Of a DNA stretch of 47,285 bases, positions 1-7,586 are shown piece by piece. The position numbers and the translations under genes were made by a program. Source of the stretch: CAJCIY01 sp036379355 (lineage in GTDB: Bacteria > Actinomycetota > Actinomycetes > Mycobacteriales > CAJCIY01); the NCBI GenBank assembly GCA_036379355.1, contig DASVGV010000145.1:1-47285 (forward strand), read 5' to 3'. The notes under the pieces were generated by a model. It saw nothing but the letters and a program-made list of their open reading frames with translations. It was not told where the DNA came from and did no database searches. How positions within the stretch are numbered: the first letter of the stretch is position 1; the number at the start of each line of letters is the position of its first letter.

Positions 1-52
1 GACCGACGTCCTGCCCGGGCAGCACGCCGACGAGCCGGTCACGATCGAGTGA
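1..52 (+). CDS. C-terminal end of an unidentified protein (partial)
   Basis: The second reading frame is open from the window edge and ends at TGA 50-52, giving a tail ending PVTIE. Only about 16 residues are visible, so the product cannot be named. It is convergent with the secreted lipase gene that follows on the other strand. Support is limited to an open frame with GC-rich third positions; it could be a chance frame. Confidence 0.35.
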   Translation, partial: TDVLPGQHADEPVTIE

Positions 53-71
53 GCGGAGGCGTGCGCGCGGG

Positions 72-1331
72 TCAGCCCGGAGTGCCGTGGCCCGGGAGGG
101 CGCAGGTGTCGACCGGTGGCAGCCCGGCGAAGCGGCTCTGGAAGTAGGCGAAGGCCTGGGTGGAGTAGTCGACCGCGCCGCTGAGGTGCTCTCCGGTGAC
201 CCCGCGTACGTAGTCGATGGTGGCGCCCTTCGCGCAGTACGCGGCGACGAGCTGGTCGACTTGCGCGTGCGGCAGGAACTCGTCGGCGATCTCCTGGAAG
301 TAGAACGTGGGCGCCGTCGGGGCCGGCCGCGGGATGAGGTTCAGCTTCGCGATCGTGTTCTTCACCCGCGGGACCGCGAGCATCTCCTGCGGCGTCGCGT
401 AGTTCGTGTACTCGGCGACGGTGCCGAACGGCGCGTTGGTCACGAAGCCGCCACAACCGCCGGTCTCGTCGGTGTGCTCGAGGGCCTTTCCCTTGGCGTT
501 CAGCAACCCGTCCAGCCCGAACTGCGGGTAGGCGCGGTCGATCCCGATGCCGGCGCCCATGATCTCGCCGAACGCCACGCCGCCGTTCTCCGATGCCAGC
601 ACGGTCGCCGGGTCGGCGGCGATCCCGCCGGCCGTGGCCGCGACGATGTTCAGCTCGGGCGCGTACGACGGCGCCAGCGCGTTCGCCCACGTCGACGGGA
701 TCGAGCCGCCGGAGTAGCCCATGAGACCGACCGGCGTCGAGGTGGACAGCCCGGCCGGTACGAAGTGCTCCACGGCGCGGATCGAGTCCAGCGTGGCGCG
801 CCCGGCGAGGGTGCCGACGGCGTATTCCGACTGGGGGCCCTCGTAGTCGGGCACGACGACATCCCAGCCGGCGGTGAGCAGCGGGTCGATGGCGTCGACC
901 TCGTCGTTGCTGCCGGTCCGCAGGGTGTACGACGGGGCGCAGTCGAGGCTCAGGCTGTCCTCGGCGGTCTGGTACGAGACCAGGTCGCGGACACCGGGCC
1001 GAGGCGCCGTCGGCAGAAGGAGGGTCGTGACCGTCGCCACCGGCCGGCCGGTCGCGCTGGTGGTCCGGTAGAGCAGCTGGTACGCGGCCGTGGCGAAGCC
1101 GGTGGTCGCCGGCGGCACCGCCACCTGCCGGCTGCGCAGCACCGTGCCGGGGGCGACGGCCCCCAGGTTGGCGGGCTGCGCATAGAAGGGATCGGCCGTC
1201 GGCGGTGTGACCGAGGTGGCCGTCGAGGGTGTCGTCGCGGCAACGGCCGGCCCGGCCGTCGCGAACCCCAGTACGGCCACGGCTGCTGCCGAGAGCCCCA
1301 GCCACGTGCGGCGTGACCCGAACCGCGTCAT
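72..1331 (-). CDS. Secreted lipase (LIP family alpha/beta hydrolase)
   Basis: A 419-residue exported triacylglycerol lipase of the secretory lipase family (PF03583). The N-terminus is a Sec signal peptide: an Arg-rich start, a hydrophobic stretch at about 10-26, and an Ala-rich cleavage region near AGPAVAA. The nucleophile elbow is G-Y-S-G-G with Ser207. The likely triad partners are Asp350 (ADEFLP) and His382 (GEHLSG), in the usual order. The ATG at 1331 is chosen over an upstream start because it has GAGGAG about 8 nt before it and begins the signal peptide; the upstream extension is Arg-rich and resembles no protein. The gene is monocistronic and points away from the restriction remnant. 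The substrate is inferred from the family. Confidence 0.85.
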   Translation of the reverse strand: MTRFGSRRTWLGLSAAAVAVLGFATAGPAVAATTPSTATSVTPPTADPFYAQPANLGAVAPGTVLRSRQVAVPPATTGFATAAYQLLYRTTSATGRPVATVTTLLLPTAPRPGVRDLVSYQTAEDSLSLDCAPSYTLRTGSNDEVDAIDPLLTAGWDVVVPDYEGPQSEYAVGTLAGRATLDSIRAVEHFVPAGLSTSTPVGLMGYSGGSIPSTWANALAPSYAPELNIVAATAGGIAADPATVLASENGGVAFGEIMGAGIGIDRAYPQFGLDGLLNAKGKALEHTDETGGCGGFVTNAPFGTVAEYTNYATPQEMLAVPRVKNTIAKLNLIPRPAPTAPTFYFQEIADEFLPHAQVDQLVAAYCAKGATIDYVRGVTGEHLSGAVDYSTQAFAYFQSRFAGLPPVDTCALPGHGTPG

Positions 1332-1419
1332 CGACCCACTCCTCGTCCGTTCCCCTGTGCTCCTCCTTGGCCCTTCGGCGCGTCTCCCGCCGTTCCTGCC
1401 GGCTCGCGGCTGCGAGACT

Positions 1420-1515
1420 GCGGCAAGCAAGGAAGTCGAGCGGGCCGACCTGCACAAGACGATCTGGCGGATCGCAAACGACCTGCGCGGCAGCGTCGAC
1501 GGGTGGGACTTCGAG
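1420..1515 (+). pseudogene. hsdM: Scar of hsdM: N-terminal fragment of a type I DNA methyltransferase
   Basis: Frame 1420-1515 encodes about 32 residues including ADLHKTIWRIANDLRGSV and ending DGWDFE. This closely resembles the first part of the HsdM N-terminal domain (HsdM_N), where LH.xIW.IANDxRGSVDGWDF is followed by a Y-V-L-G-x-L-F-Y-R block. Here the similarity stops after GWDFE and becomes unrelated sequence, and no ATG or GTG lies at the expected start. No methylase motifs (DPACGSGG, NPPF) follow, and no hsdS is present. A cognate hsdR lies about 2.1 kb downstream on the same strand, so this looks like the stump of the original hsdM-hsdS-hsdR operon after deletion or replacement. The assignment rests on recognising the motif by eye. 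Confidence 0.75.
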
Positions 1516-2915
1516 AAGCTTCCAGTCGCAGAAGAAGCGGATGGTCACCGGCAAGCGTCTCCGCGGAAAACGGTTCAGGCTCGCCGGATGCTGCGCTCGC
1601 GCGCGATGGTGCGGACCCGCTCGGTCATGGCCCAGGATCGCCGGCCGGCACGGGCGTCAGGTCCTGTGCCCAGTGGCTGTCGTGGCGGTGCGGCCTGTCC
1701 CGGTCCACGGCACGCGACCAGCTCCGCGTCGCGCACGCCCTGGAAGACCTGCCCGTGCTGCGGGCGACCTTCGGTCGCGGCGAGCTGTCGTACTCCAAGG
1801 TCCGGGCACTCGTGCGCGTCGCCACTCCGGAGTCGGAGGCCGACCTCGTCGACGTCGCGACGGGCTGTACGGCGAACCAGCTGGACCGCCTCTGTTCCGG
1901 GCTTGCCCGCGCGCGCTCCAACGAGGAGGTGCTGGAACAAGCTGAGCGAGCGAGGTTCACGGCGACCTGGGAGCCGGACGGGATGCTGCGCTTCTCCGGA
2001 CGACTGTCGGCCGAGGACGGTGCGGTCCTGCTGGCGGCGCTCTCAGCCCAGCACGCACCCGCGGTCACGGATCCGCCCGCTGAAAGCGTTTCCGCGGAAA
2101 CGCCCGCGGCTGTGGATGATGTGGTTCCGGCACCGGCCGCTGACCAAGTGGGCCACGCCGACGGCCCGACCCCTGACCCGGCGCAGCGCGCTGCTGAGAG
2201 CGACGCGGCCGCGCTGGTCGTCCTGGCCAGGCACGCGCTGGCCAACCCACCCGACGCCGTCAGCTCCGCGCCGGTCCGACTCGTTGTGCACACAGTGACC
2301 GCGCCACAACGCACCGGAAACGAAAGCGCTTCCGCGGAAACGCCCGCCGCCGCACCGGCCGACCCGCCGACGATCGGCGTGCTCGATGCCGGCCCGGGCA
2401 TTCCGCTGCTCCCGATCGGCCCCGACACGCTGCGGCGGCTCGCGTGCGAAGCCCTCGTCGAACCGGCCACGCACGCGGACGACGACCGGCCCCCACGGAC
2501 GCAGCACCGCTTCGCCACCGTCCGGCAGCGGCGTGCCCTGCTACGCCGCGACGGCGGCTGCGCCTTTCCGGGGTGTCCTCGGCGACGGGGCCTGCACGCG
2601 CACCATCGGCTCCCCTGGTCGGAGGGCGGTGCGACCGCGATGCACAACCTCGTGCTCGCCTGCGAACACCATCATCGGCTCCTGCACGAGGGCGGCTGGC
2701 ACCTGCGCCCGAATGACAACAACTGCAGCCATACGTGGATCGCCACGGGGCCGACGGGCCAGATCGTCCCGACTGCGCCCCCGACTGAGGGGGCTGCCGA
2801 GGACCTGCCCGCCGCACACCCTTCCGACGTCGGAGGCGACACGGTCACCGGGCACTGGCGCGGCGAGCGCCTCGACCTCGACTACGCCGTCGGCGTACTG
2901 GCGCCGGCGATGTAG
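1503..2915 (+). CDS. DUF222 domain HNH endonuclease, N-terminus probably degraded
   Basis: A member of the actinobacterial 13E12/DUF222-HNH family. The DUF222 signature begins at GVRSCAQWLSWRCGLS and continues through GELSYSKVRALVRVATPE. The C-terminus has a complete HNH nuclease: CAFPGC, then HAHHRLPWSEGG, then HNLVLACEHHHRLLHEGGW. A Pro/Ala-rich low-complexity linker joins them and contains two of three palindromic repeats. The start is uncertain. The GTG at 1503 lies inside the hsdM scar, and the usual helical N-terminus before the CAHWL block is not recognisable. The neighbouring frame just upstream reads VMAQDRR, similar to the family's E-x-DRR segment, which suggests a small deletion and frameshift near 1640. 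The copy may therefore be non-functional. The cellular role of this family is unknown. Confidence 0.7.
   Translation: MGLREASSRRRSGWSPASVSAENGSGSPDAALARDGADPLGHGPGSPAGTGVRSCAQWLSWRCGLSRSTARDQLRVAHALEDLPVLRATFGRGELSYSKVRALVRVATPESEADLVDVATGCTANQLDRLCSGLARARSNEEVLEQAERARFTATWEPDGMLRFSGRLSAEDGAVLLAALSAQHAPAVTDPPAESVSAETPAAVDDVVPAPAADQVGHADGPTPDPAQRAAESDAAALVVLARHALANPPDAVSSAPVRLVVHTVTAPQRTGNESASAETPAAAPADPPTIGVLDAGPGIPLLPIGPDTLRRLACEALVEPATHADDDRPPRTQHRFATVRQRRALLRRDGGCAFPGCPRRRGLHAHHRLPWSEGGATAMHNLVLACEHHHRLLHEGGWHLRPNDNNCSHTWIATGPTGQIVPTAPPTEGAAEDLPAAHPSDVGGDTVTGHWRGERLDLDYAVGVLAPAM
1555..1572 (+). repeat. Palindromic repeat, copy 1 (degenerate)
   Basis: This stretch reads gcgtctccgcggaaaacg. 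It matches the palindrome at 2086-2103 with one substitution and one extra A. It lies about 40 nt beyond the end of the hsdM similarity. In the HNH frame it encodes VSAEN, echoing the S-[VA]-S-A-E-T-P of the other two copies. Confidence 0.6.
2086..2103 (+). repeat. Palindromic repeat, copy 2 (perfect 18-bp palindrome)
   Basis: The sequence gcgtttccgcggaaacgc is identical to its reverse complement. It lies in the linker of the HNH protein and encodes S-V-S-A-E-T-P with its flanks. It is one of three copies in this gene, all in the same reading frame. Confidence 0.8.
2326..2343 (+). repeat. Palindromic repeat, copy 3 (one mismatch)
   Basis: This copy reads gcgcttccgcggaaacgc, one base off a perfect palindrome. 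Its flanks match copy 2 as well (gaaa before, ccgc after), and it encodes S-A-S-A-E-T-P in the same frame. Duplication of a mobile palindromic unit is more likely than chance. Confidence 0.75.
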
Positions 2916-2937
2916 GCAAAACGACTGACATACGTAC

Positions 2938-2943
2938 TACATT
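2938..2943 (+). promoter_or_regulatory. -10 element (TACATT) of a probable leaderless promoter for the phd/vapC pair
   Basis: TACATT fits the actinobacterial TAnnnT -10 element, and exactly 6 nt separate it from the GTG at 2950. No Shine-Dalgarno sequence lies before that GTG, so transcription probably starts at the start codon itself. A TACGTA palindrome just upstream (2931-2936) could serve antitoxin binding. No good -35 box is seen. Confidence 0.45.
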
Positions 2944-2949
2944 GCTGGT

Positions 2950-3222
2950 GTGAAGACGGTGACCAAGCGCGAGCTGAACCAGCAGACCGCCAAGGTGCTC
3001 GCGGTGGTCGACGCCGGCGAGACCGTGGTGGTCACCGAGCGTGGCGTGCCCCGGTGGCGCATCGAGAGCGCGCGCGAGCCGGACGATCCGATCGCGCGCC
3101 TTGAGGCCCGGGGCCAGATCACCCGCGCGAAAGAACACCCGGCGCCCTGGCCCGACGACGGTGCTGTCCTGAACCCAGAGCGAGTGGATGCGCTGTACCG
3201 GTGGTCGCGTGGCGACCACTGA
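2950..3222 (+). CDS. Phd/YefM-family antitoxin
   Basis: A 90-residue antitoxin of a type II toxin-antitoxin pair. The N-terminal half is the Phd/YefM DNA-binding fold: TKRELNQQTAKVLAVVDAGE, then a strand region TVVVTERGVPRWRI. The charged, Pro-rich C-terminus (ending NPERVDALYRWSRGDH) is the part expected to wrap and inhibit the toxin. The stop codon overlaps the toxin start by one base (TGATG), so the two are translationally coupled with antitoxin first. The antitoxin probably represses its own promoter together with the toxin. Start GTG 2950 is supported by the leaderless promoter just before it. Confidence 0.85.
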   Translation: MKTVTKRELNQQTAKVLAVVDAGETVVVTERGVPRWRIESAREPDDPIARLEARGQITRAKEHPAPWPDDGAVLNPERVDALYRWSRGDH

Positions 3223-3626
3223 TGTCGGTCTACCTCGATACGTCGCTGGCCGTCCACGCCACCCTGCCGGATGGCAACCCGCTCGTCCGACGCTGGCTCG
3301 ACCAGGTAGCGACGAGCGATGAGGTCGTCTCCTCGACGCTGCTGCGGCTGGAGCTGACGCGGGTCTGTCGCCGCGATGGACTGGACCCGAACCGAGCGAG
3401 TGTCGTGCTGGACCGCGTACGGGAGGTGAGCATCAACGACAGCGTCCTCCGCGACGCGGGAGCGCTCGAGCCGCATGTGAGGTCGCTCGACGCCATCCAC
3501 CTGGCGACGTGCGCGCTGTTGGGGCCCGGAGTCACCCTGGCGACCCACGACCGTGCCATGAAGCAAGCAGCGCGCGACATCGGCCTGGACGTGATCGACC
3601 CGCTGACGAAACGCGCGCCGGAATGA
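3222..3626 (+). CDS. vapC: VapC-family PIN-domain ribonuclease toxin
   Basis: A 134-residue PIN-domain toxin, the partner of the preceding Phd-type antitoxin. By family it is a Mg-dependent endoribonuclease that cuts tRNA or rRNA when freed. The acidic PIN residues are visible in order: Asp6 (YLDTS), Glu in LRLELTR, Asp in SLDAIHLA and Asp in ATHDRAM. ATG 3222 overlaps the antitoxin stop, which decides the start. Its own stop overlaps the ATG of hsdR (ATGA at 3623-3626). The toxin-antitoxin pair is therefore wired into the restriction operon rather than simply lying nearby. Confidence 0.88.
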   Translation: MSVYLDTSLAVHATLPDGNPLVRRWLDQVATSDEVVSSTLLRLELTRVCRRDGLDPNRASVVLDRVREVSINDSVLRDAGALEPHVRSLDAIHLATCALLGPGVTLATHDRAMKQAARDIGLDVIDPLTKRAPE

Positions 3627-6600
3627 CCGACCTCGGGCAGCAGCCAGCGCACCACTACGAGCCCATCGCGGTGAGCGACGAGTCCACCGTCGTCGCGGAG
3701 TTCGTCGCCGACCCGTCCCGGGAGACGAGCTACCAAAGCGAGGCAGACCTCGAACGCGAGCTGATCGCGCTCCTGGAGGAGCAGGCTTACGGACACCTGC
3801 GGATCGGCAGCGAAGCGGACCTCGTCGCCAACCTCCGAGCCCAACTCGCGGCCCTCAACAAGTTCGAGTTCACCGAGGCGGAGTGGACCCGCTTCTTCAC
3901 GGAGAAGATCGCCAGCGCCAACGAGGGCATCGCGGAGAAGACGGCGCGCATCCAGACCGACCACGTCCAGGTCCTCACGCGCGACGACGGAACCGTCAAG
4001 AACGTCTACCTGCTGGACAAGGTCAACATCCACAACAACCGGCTGCAGGTGATCAACCAGTACGCGGCCCACGGCACCCACGAGAACCGCTACGACGTGA
4101 CGATCCTGGTCAACGGGCTCCCGATGGTGCACGTCGAGCTCAAGCGCCGCGGCGTCGACATCCGCGAGGCGTTCAACCAGATCGCCCGCTACCAGCGCGA
4201 CAGCTTCTGGTCCGGCTCGGGCCTCTTCGAGTACGTCCAGCTGTTCGTGATCAGCAATGGGACTTTGACCAAGTACTACAGCAACACCACCCGCGACCGG
4301 CACGTCAGCGAGCTAACGGCAGGCCGGCGCGCCCGCAAGCAGACCTCGAACAGCTTCGAGTTCACCAGCTGGTGGGCCGACGCGAGCAACCGGCCGATCA
4401 CCGACCTGGTGGGCTTCACGAAGACGTTCTTCGCCAAGCACACCCTGCTGAGCGTCCTCACCACGTACTGCGTCTTCGACGTCGACCGCAACCTGCTGGT
4501 GATGCGTCCGTACCAGATCGTGGCGGCCGAGCGGATCCTGCAGCGGATCGCGACCGCCACGACGTACAAGCAGACCGGCACGACCGCCGCTGGCGGCTAC
4601 GTCTGGCACACCACCGGGTCCGGCAAGACGCTGACCAGCTTCAAGGCCGCCCAGCTTGCCTCACGGCTCCCCGGCCTGGACAAGGTCCTGTTCGTCGTCG
4701 ACCGCAAGGACCTCGACTACCAGACCATGCGCGAGTACGACCGGTTCGAGCGCGGCGCGGCCAGCTCCAACGCCTCCACCCGCATCCTGACCCAGCAGCT
4801 CGAGGATCCCGCCGCTCGCATCATCATCACGACGATCCAGAAGCTCGTCCGCTTCATCGGCCAGAACAAGGGCCACCCGGTCTTCGGTAAGCACGTCGTC
4901 CTGATCTTCGACGAGTGCCATCGCAGCCAGTTCGGCGACATGCACCGTGCGGTCACGACGTCGTTCCGCAACTACCACCTGTTCGGCTTCACCGGCACGC
5001 CGATCTTCGCCGACAACGCCGGGACGGGGGGCAGCCCGCTGCTGCGGACAACCGAGCAGGCGTTCGGCGACAAGCTGCACATGTACACGATCGTCGACGC
5101 GATCGGCGACAAGAACGTGCTGCCGTTCCGCGTCGACTACGTGAACACCGTCAAGCTGCCCGACCACCTGACGGACAAGCAGGTCGCGGCCATCGACACC
5201 GAGAAGGCGCTGCTGGCGCCCGAGCGGCTCCGCCAGGTCGCGGACTACATCCTCGAGCACTTCGACCAGAAGACCAAGCGCGCCAGTGCTTACCGGGTCG
5301 GTGACAAGCGGCTGTCAGGCTTCAACTCCCTGTTCGCCACCGCTTCGATCGACGCGGCGAAGCGGTACTACACCGTGCTCGAGCTGGCCCAGCGCGATCG
5401 GGAGGACAGCCAGCCGGGCTACCGGCGCCTCAAGATCGGACTGATCTACAGCTACGCGCCGAACGAGGACGAGCCCGACGGGCTGCTGGCGGAGGAGGAG
5501 TTCGAGACGCACGACCTGGACCAGAGCTCCCGCGAGTTCCTCGAGGACGCCATCGCGGACTACAACGACATGTTCGGCACCAGCTTCGACACGTCGGCCG
5601 ATCGGTTCGGCAACTACTACAAGGACCTCTCCCTGCGGCTGCGGAACCGTGAGCTGGACATGTTGATCGTCGTGAACATGTTCCTTACCGGCTTCGACGC
5701 CACCACGCTGAACACGCTCTGGGTCGACAAGAACCTGCGCCAGCACGGGCTCCTGCAGGCCTACTCGCGGACCAACCGCATCCTCAACTCGATCAAGACG
5801 TACGGCAACATCGTCAGCTTCCGCGACCTGGAAGCCGAGACCAACACAGCCCTGACACTGTTCGGCAACAAGGACGCCCGTGGCATCGTGCTGCTCCGCC
5901 CGTACGGCGAGTACTACGACGACTACGCAGAGAAGGTCACGGACCTCGCGACGCTCTTCCCGCTGGGCGAGCCGATCGTCGGCGAGGCGGAGCAGAAGCG
6001 GTTCATCACCCTGTTCGGGTCGATCCTGCGGCTGCGCAACATCCTCACGGCCTTCGACGAGTTCATCGGCGACGAGAACCTCACCGATCGCGACCTGCAG
6101 GACTACCAGAGCGTCTACCTGAACCTGTATGCCGAGTTCCGGCGTGTGGCCGCGGTGGAGCGGGAGTCGATCAATGACGACGTGATCTTCGAGATCGAGC
6201 TCGTCAAGCAGGTCGAGGTCAACGTCGACTACATCCTCGCCCTCGTCCGAAGCGGCCTCGACGCGGGACGCAGCAGTCGTGACAAGGAGCTCCGTGCGGA
6301 CATCACGCGCGCGATCGACGCCAGCCCCACGCTGCGGAACAAGAAGGACCTGATCGAGCAGTTCGTGGACTCGCTCACCGTGGACGCGGACGTCGATGCC
6401 GGCTGGCGGGAGTACGTCGAGGCCGCGCGCGCCCGCGAGCTCGACCAGATCGTCACCGAGGAGAACCTGCGCCCGGCCGAGACGAAGGCGTTCGTCGACA
6501 GCGCGTTCCGAGACGGCGCGATCCCCACGTCCGGCACGGCGATCACCACGATCCTTCCCCCCGTGTCGCGCTTCCTGCCCACCGGCGATCACGGGGCCAA

Positions 6601-6661
6601 GAAGCAGACTGTGCTCGACAGGCTGACGGCCTACTTCGACCGCTTCGCCGGACTCACCTAG
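3623..6661 (+). CDS. hsdR: Type I restriction enzyme R subunit (HsdR)
   Basis: A 1012-residue motor and nuclease subunit of a type I restriction-modification complex. The nuclease is an N-terminal PD-(D/E)xK site, Asp158 ... Glu172-L-Lys174 (RYDVTI ... VHVELKRR). The SF2 translocase has Walker A TTGSGKT (332-336), a DECH box (430-433), the GFTGTPIF motif III and a motif VI-like QAYSRTNRI. A helical C-terminal domain follows. The length matches full-size HsdR. ATG 3623 is chosen because it overlaps the vapC stop as ATGA and begins a normal HsdR N-terminus; an earlier in-frame start would lie inside vapC. No working hsdM or hsdS is in the window, only a scar at 1420-1515, so HsdR is probably orphaned here unless partners are encoded elsewhere. 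Confidence 0.93.
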   Translation: MTDLGQQPAHHYEPIAVSDESTVVAEFVADPSRETSYQSEADLERELIALLEEQAYGHLRIGSEADLVANLRAQLAALNKFEFTEAEWTRFFTEKIASANEGIAEKTARIQTDHVQVLTRDDGTVKNVYLLDKVNIHNNRLQVINQYAAHGTHENRYDVTILVNGLPMVHVELKRRGVDIREAFNQIARYQRDSFWSGSGLFEYVQLFVISNGTLTKYYSNTTRDRHVSELTAGRRARKQTSNSFEFTSWWADASNRPITDLVGFTKTFFAKHTLLSVLTTYCVFDVDRNLLVMRPYQIVAAERILQRIATATTYKQTGTTAAGGYVWHTTGSGKTLTSFKAAQLASRLPGLDKVLFVVDRKDLDYQTMREYDRFERGAASSNASTRILTQQLEDPAARIIITTIQKLVRFIGQNKGHPVFGKHVVLIFDECHRSQFGDMHRAVTTSFRNYHLFGFTGTPIFADNAGTGGSPLLRTTEQAFGDKLHMYTIVDAIGDKNVLPFRVDYVNTVKLPDHLTDKQVAAIDTEKALLAPERLRQVADYILEHFDQKTKRASAYRVGDKRLSGFNSLFATASIDAAKRYYTVLELAQRDREDSQPGYRRLKIGLIYSYAPNEDEPDGLLAEEEFETHDLDQSSREFLEDAIADYNDMFGTSFDTSADRFGNYYKDLSLRLRNRELDMLIVVNMFLTGFDATTLNTLWVDKNLRQHGLLQAYSRTNRILNSIKTYGNIVSFRDLEAETNTALTLFGNKDARGIVLLRPYGEYYDDYAEKVTDLATLFPLGEPIVGEAEQKRFITLFGSILRLRNILTAFDEFIGDENLTDRDLQDYQSVYLNLYAEFRRVAAVERESINDDVIFEIELVKQVEVNVDYILALVRSGLDAGRSSRDKELRADITRAIDASPTLRNKKDLIEQFVDSLTVDADVDAGWREYVEAARARELDQIVTEENLRPAETKAFVDSAFRDGAIPTSGTAITTILPPVSRFLPTGDHGAKKQTVLDRLTAYFDRFAGLT

Positions 6662-6708
6662 TGGCGGACCGTCGCCGAACCCGCCACCCGGCGGTACGGC
6701 CCGAGCCG

Positions 6709-6714
6709 TAGCCT
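6709..6714 (+). promoter_or_regulatory. -10 element (TAGCCT), probable leaderless promoter of the MidA-like gene
   Basis: TAGCCT fits TAnnnT and stands 7 nt before the GTG at 6722, with no Shine-Dalgarno between them. It lies in the 60-nt gap after hsdR, marking the start of a separate three-gene transcription unit. Confidence 0.45.
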
Positions 6715-6721
6715 GCCAGGC

Positions 6722-7579
6722 GTGCGCACGGTTCGGGAGGCGTGGCGCGACGCGCTGTACGGCCCGCACGGGCGGTTCGTGACCAGCGGCGTCCGGGACT
6801 TCTCCACAGCGCTCACCGACCCGGTGACCGGCCCGCTGCTGTGCGCGCACCTGCTGGGGGTGGCCGTGGACGTGGACCGGGCGCTCGGCGAGACGCCCCG
6901 GTTCACGGTCACGGACGTCGGTGCCGGCACGGGGGCGTTTCTGGCCTTCGTCGCCGCACACGGACCTGCGCGGTGGCGGCTGCACGCCGTCGAGGTGGGC
7001 CCGCGCCCGCACGGCCTCGACCAGCGGATCACCTGGGGCGCAGGCATTCCCGAGACCCGAGGACTGCTCCTGGCGCATGAGTGGCTCGACGACGTGCCCC
7101 TCGACATCGTGCGAGACGGGCGCGTCGTCGGAGAAGACGGGAGTCTCGGACGCCCCCACGACACCGAGTGGGTCGACCGGTGGGGCGGCGAGGAGGACGG
7201 CTCGGCGCGCGACGAGGCGTGGCGTGCCGCGACCGACCGGCTGTCCGGCGGCGTCGCGCTGGCAATCGACTACGGGCACTCCCGCACGGCCCGCCGGCCG
7301 ACGCTGACCGGATGGCGGGCCGGGCGCCCCGTACCGCCGGTCTTCGACGGGTCGTGCGACCTCACCGCGCACGTCGCGCTGGACAGCCTCACCGCGGCCG
7401 TGCCCGGGCAGACGCTGACCACGCAGCGGGAGGCGCTGGCCTCCCTGCAGCCGCACGGGCTCGCCGAGACGTCGGCGCTGAGGTCACTGCGCGACCCGGA
7501 CGGGTACGGGGCGTACGGCTGGGTCCGCCTGGAGCGCGGCCTCGACAGTTCGACCGCTCCCGGGTGGCTTCCGGGATGA
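6722..7579 (+). CDS. MidA-family (NDUFAF7-like) SAM-dependent protein-arginine methyltransferase
   Basis: A 285-residue class I SAM methyltransferase of the MidA/NDUFAF7 family (PF02636). Visible motifs are the SAM loop VTDVGAGTG (63-71), the post-II segment AHEWLDDVPLDIV (118-130; compare NEFFDALPV) and the signature GGVALAIDYGH followed by DLTAHV. Mitochondrial NDUFAF7 dimethylates an arginine of the complex I 49-kDa subunit NDUFS2. The next gene here, 7 nt away, encodes a NuoD/NDUFS2-like protein, so that is the inferred substrate. At 285 residues it is shorter than typical MidA, which is about 350-400. GTG 6722 is supported by the promoter spacing. Confidence 0.82.
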   Translation: MRTVREAWRDALYGPHGRFVTSGVRDFSTALTDPVTGPLLCAHLLGVAVDVDRALGETPRFTVTDVGAGTGAFLAFVAAHGPARWRLHAVEVGPRPHGLDQRITWGAGIPETRGLLLAHEWLDDVPLDIVRDGRVVGEDGSLGRPHDTEWVDRWGGEEDGSARDEAWRAATDRLSGGVALAIDYGHSRTARRPTLTGWRAGRPVPPVFDGSCDLTAHVALDSLTAAVPGQTLTTQREALASLQPHGLAETSALRSLRDPDGYGAYGWVRLERGLDSSTAPGWLPG

Positions 7580-7586
7580 TACGGGC

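Noticed and set aside
2916..2949. Possible hsdS remnant between the HNH gene and the antitoxin
   Set aside because: The 34-nt gap holds only the antitoxin promoter. No target-recognition-domain sequence was seen anywhere from 1515 to 3623.
5315..7456. 713-codon open frame antisense to hsdR and the MidA-like gene
   Set aside because: Both sense genes have full motif sets. The antisense protein is low-complexity Val/Arg/Asp sequence.
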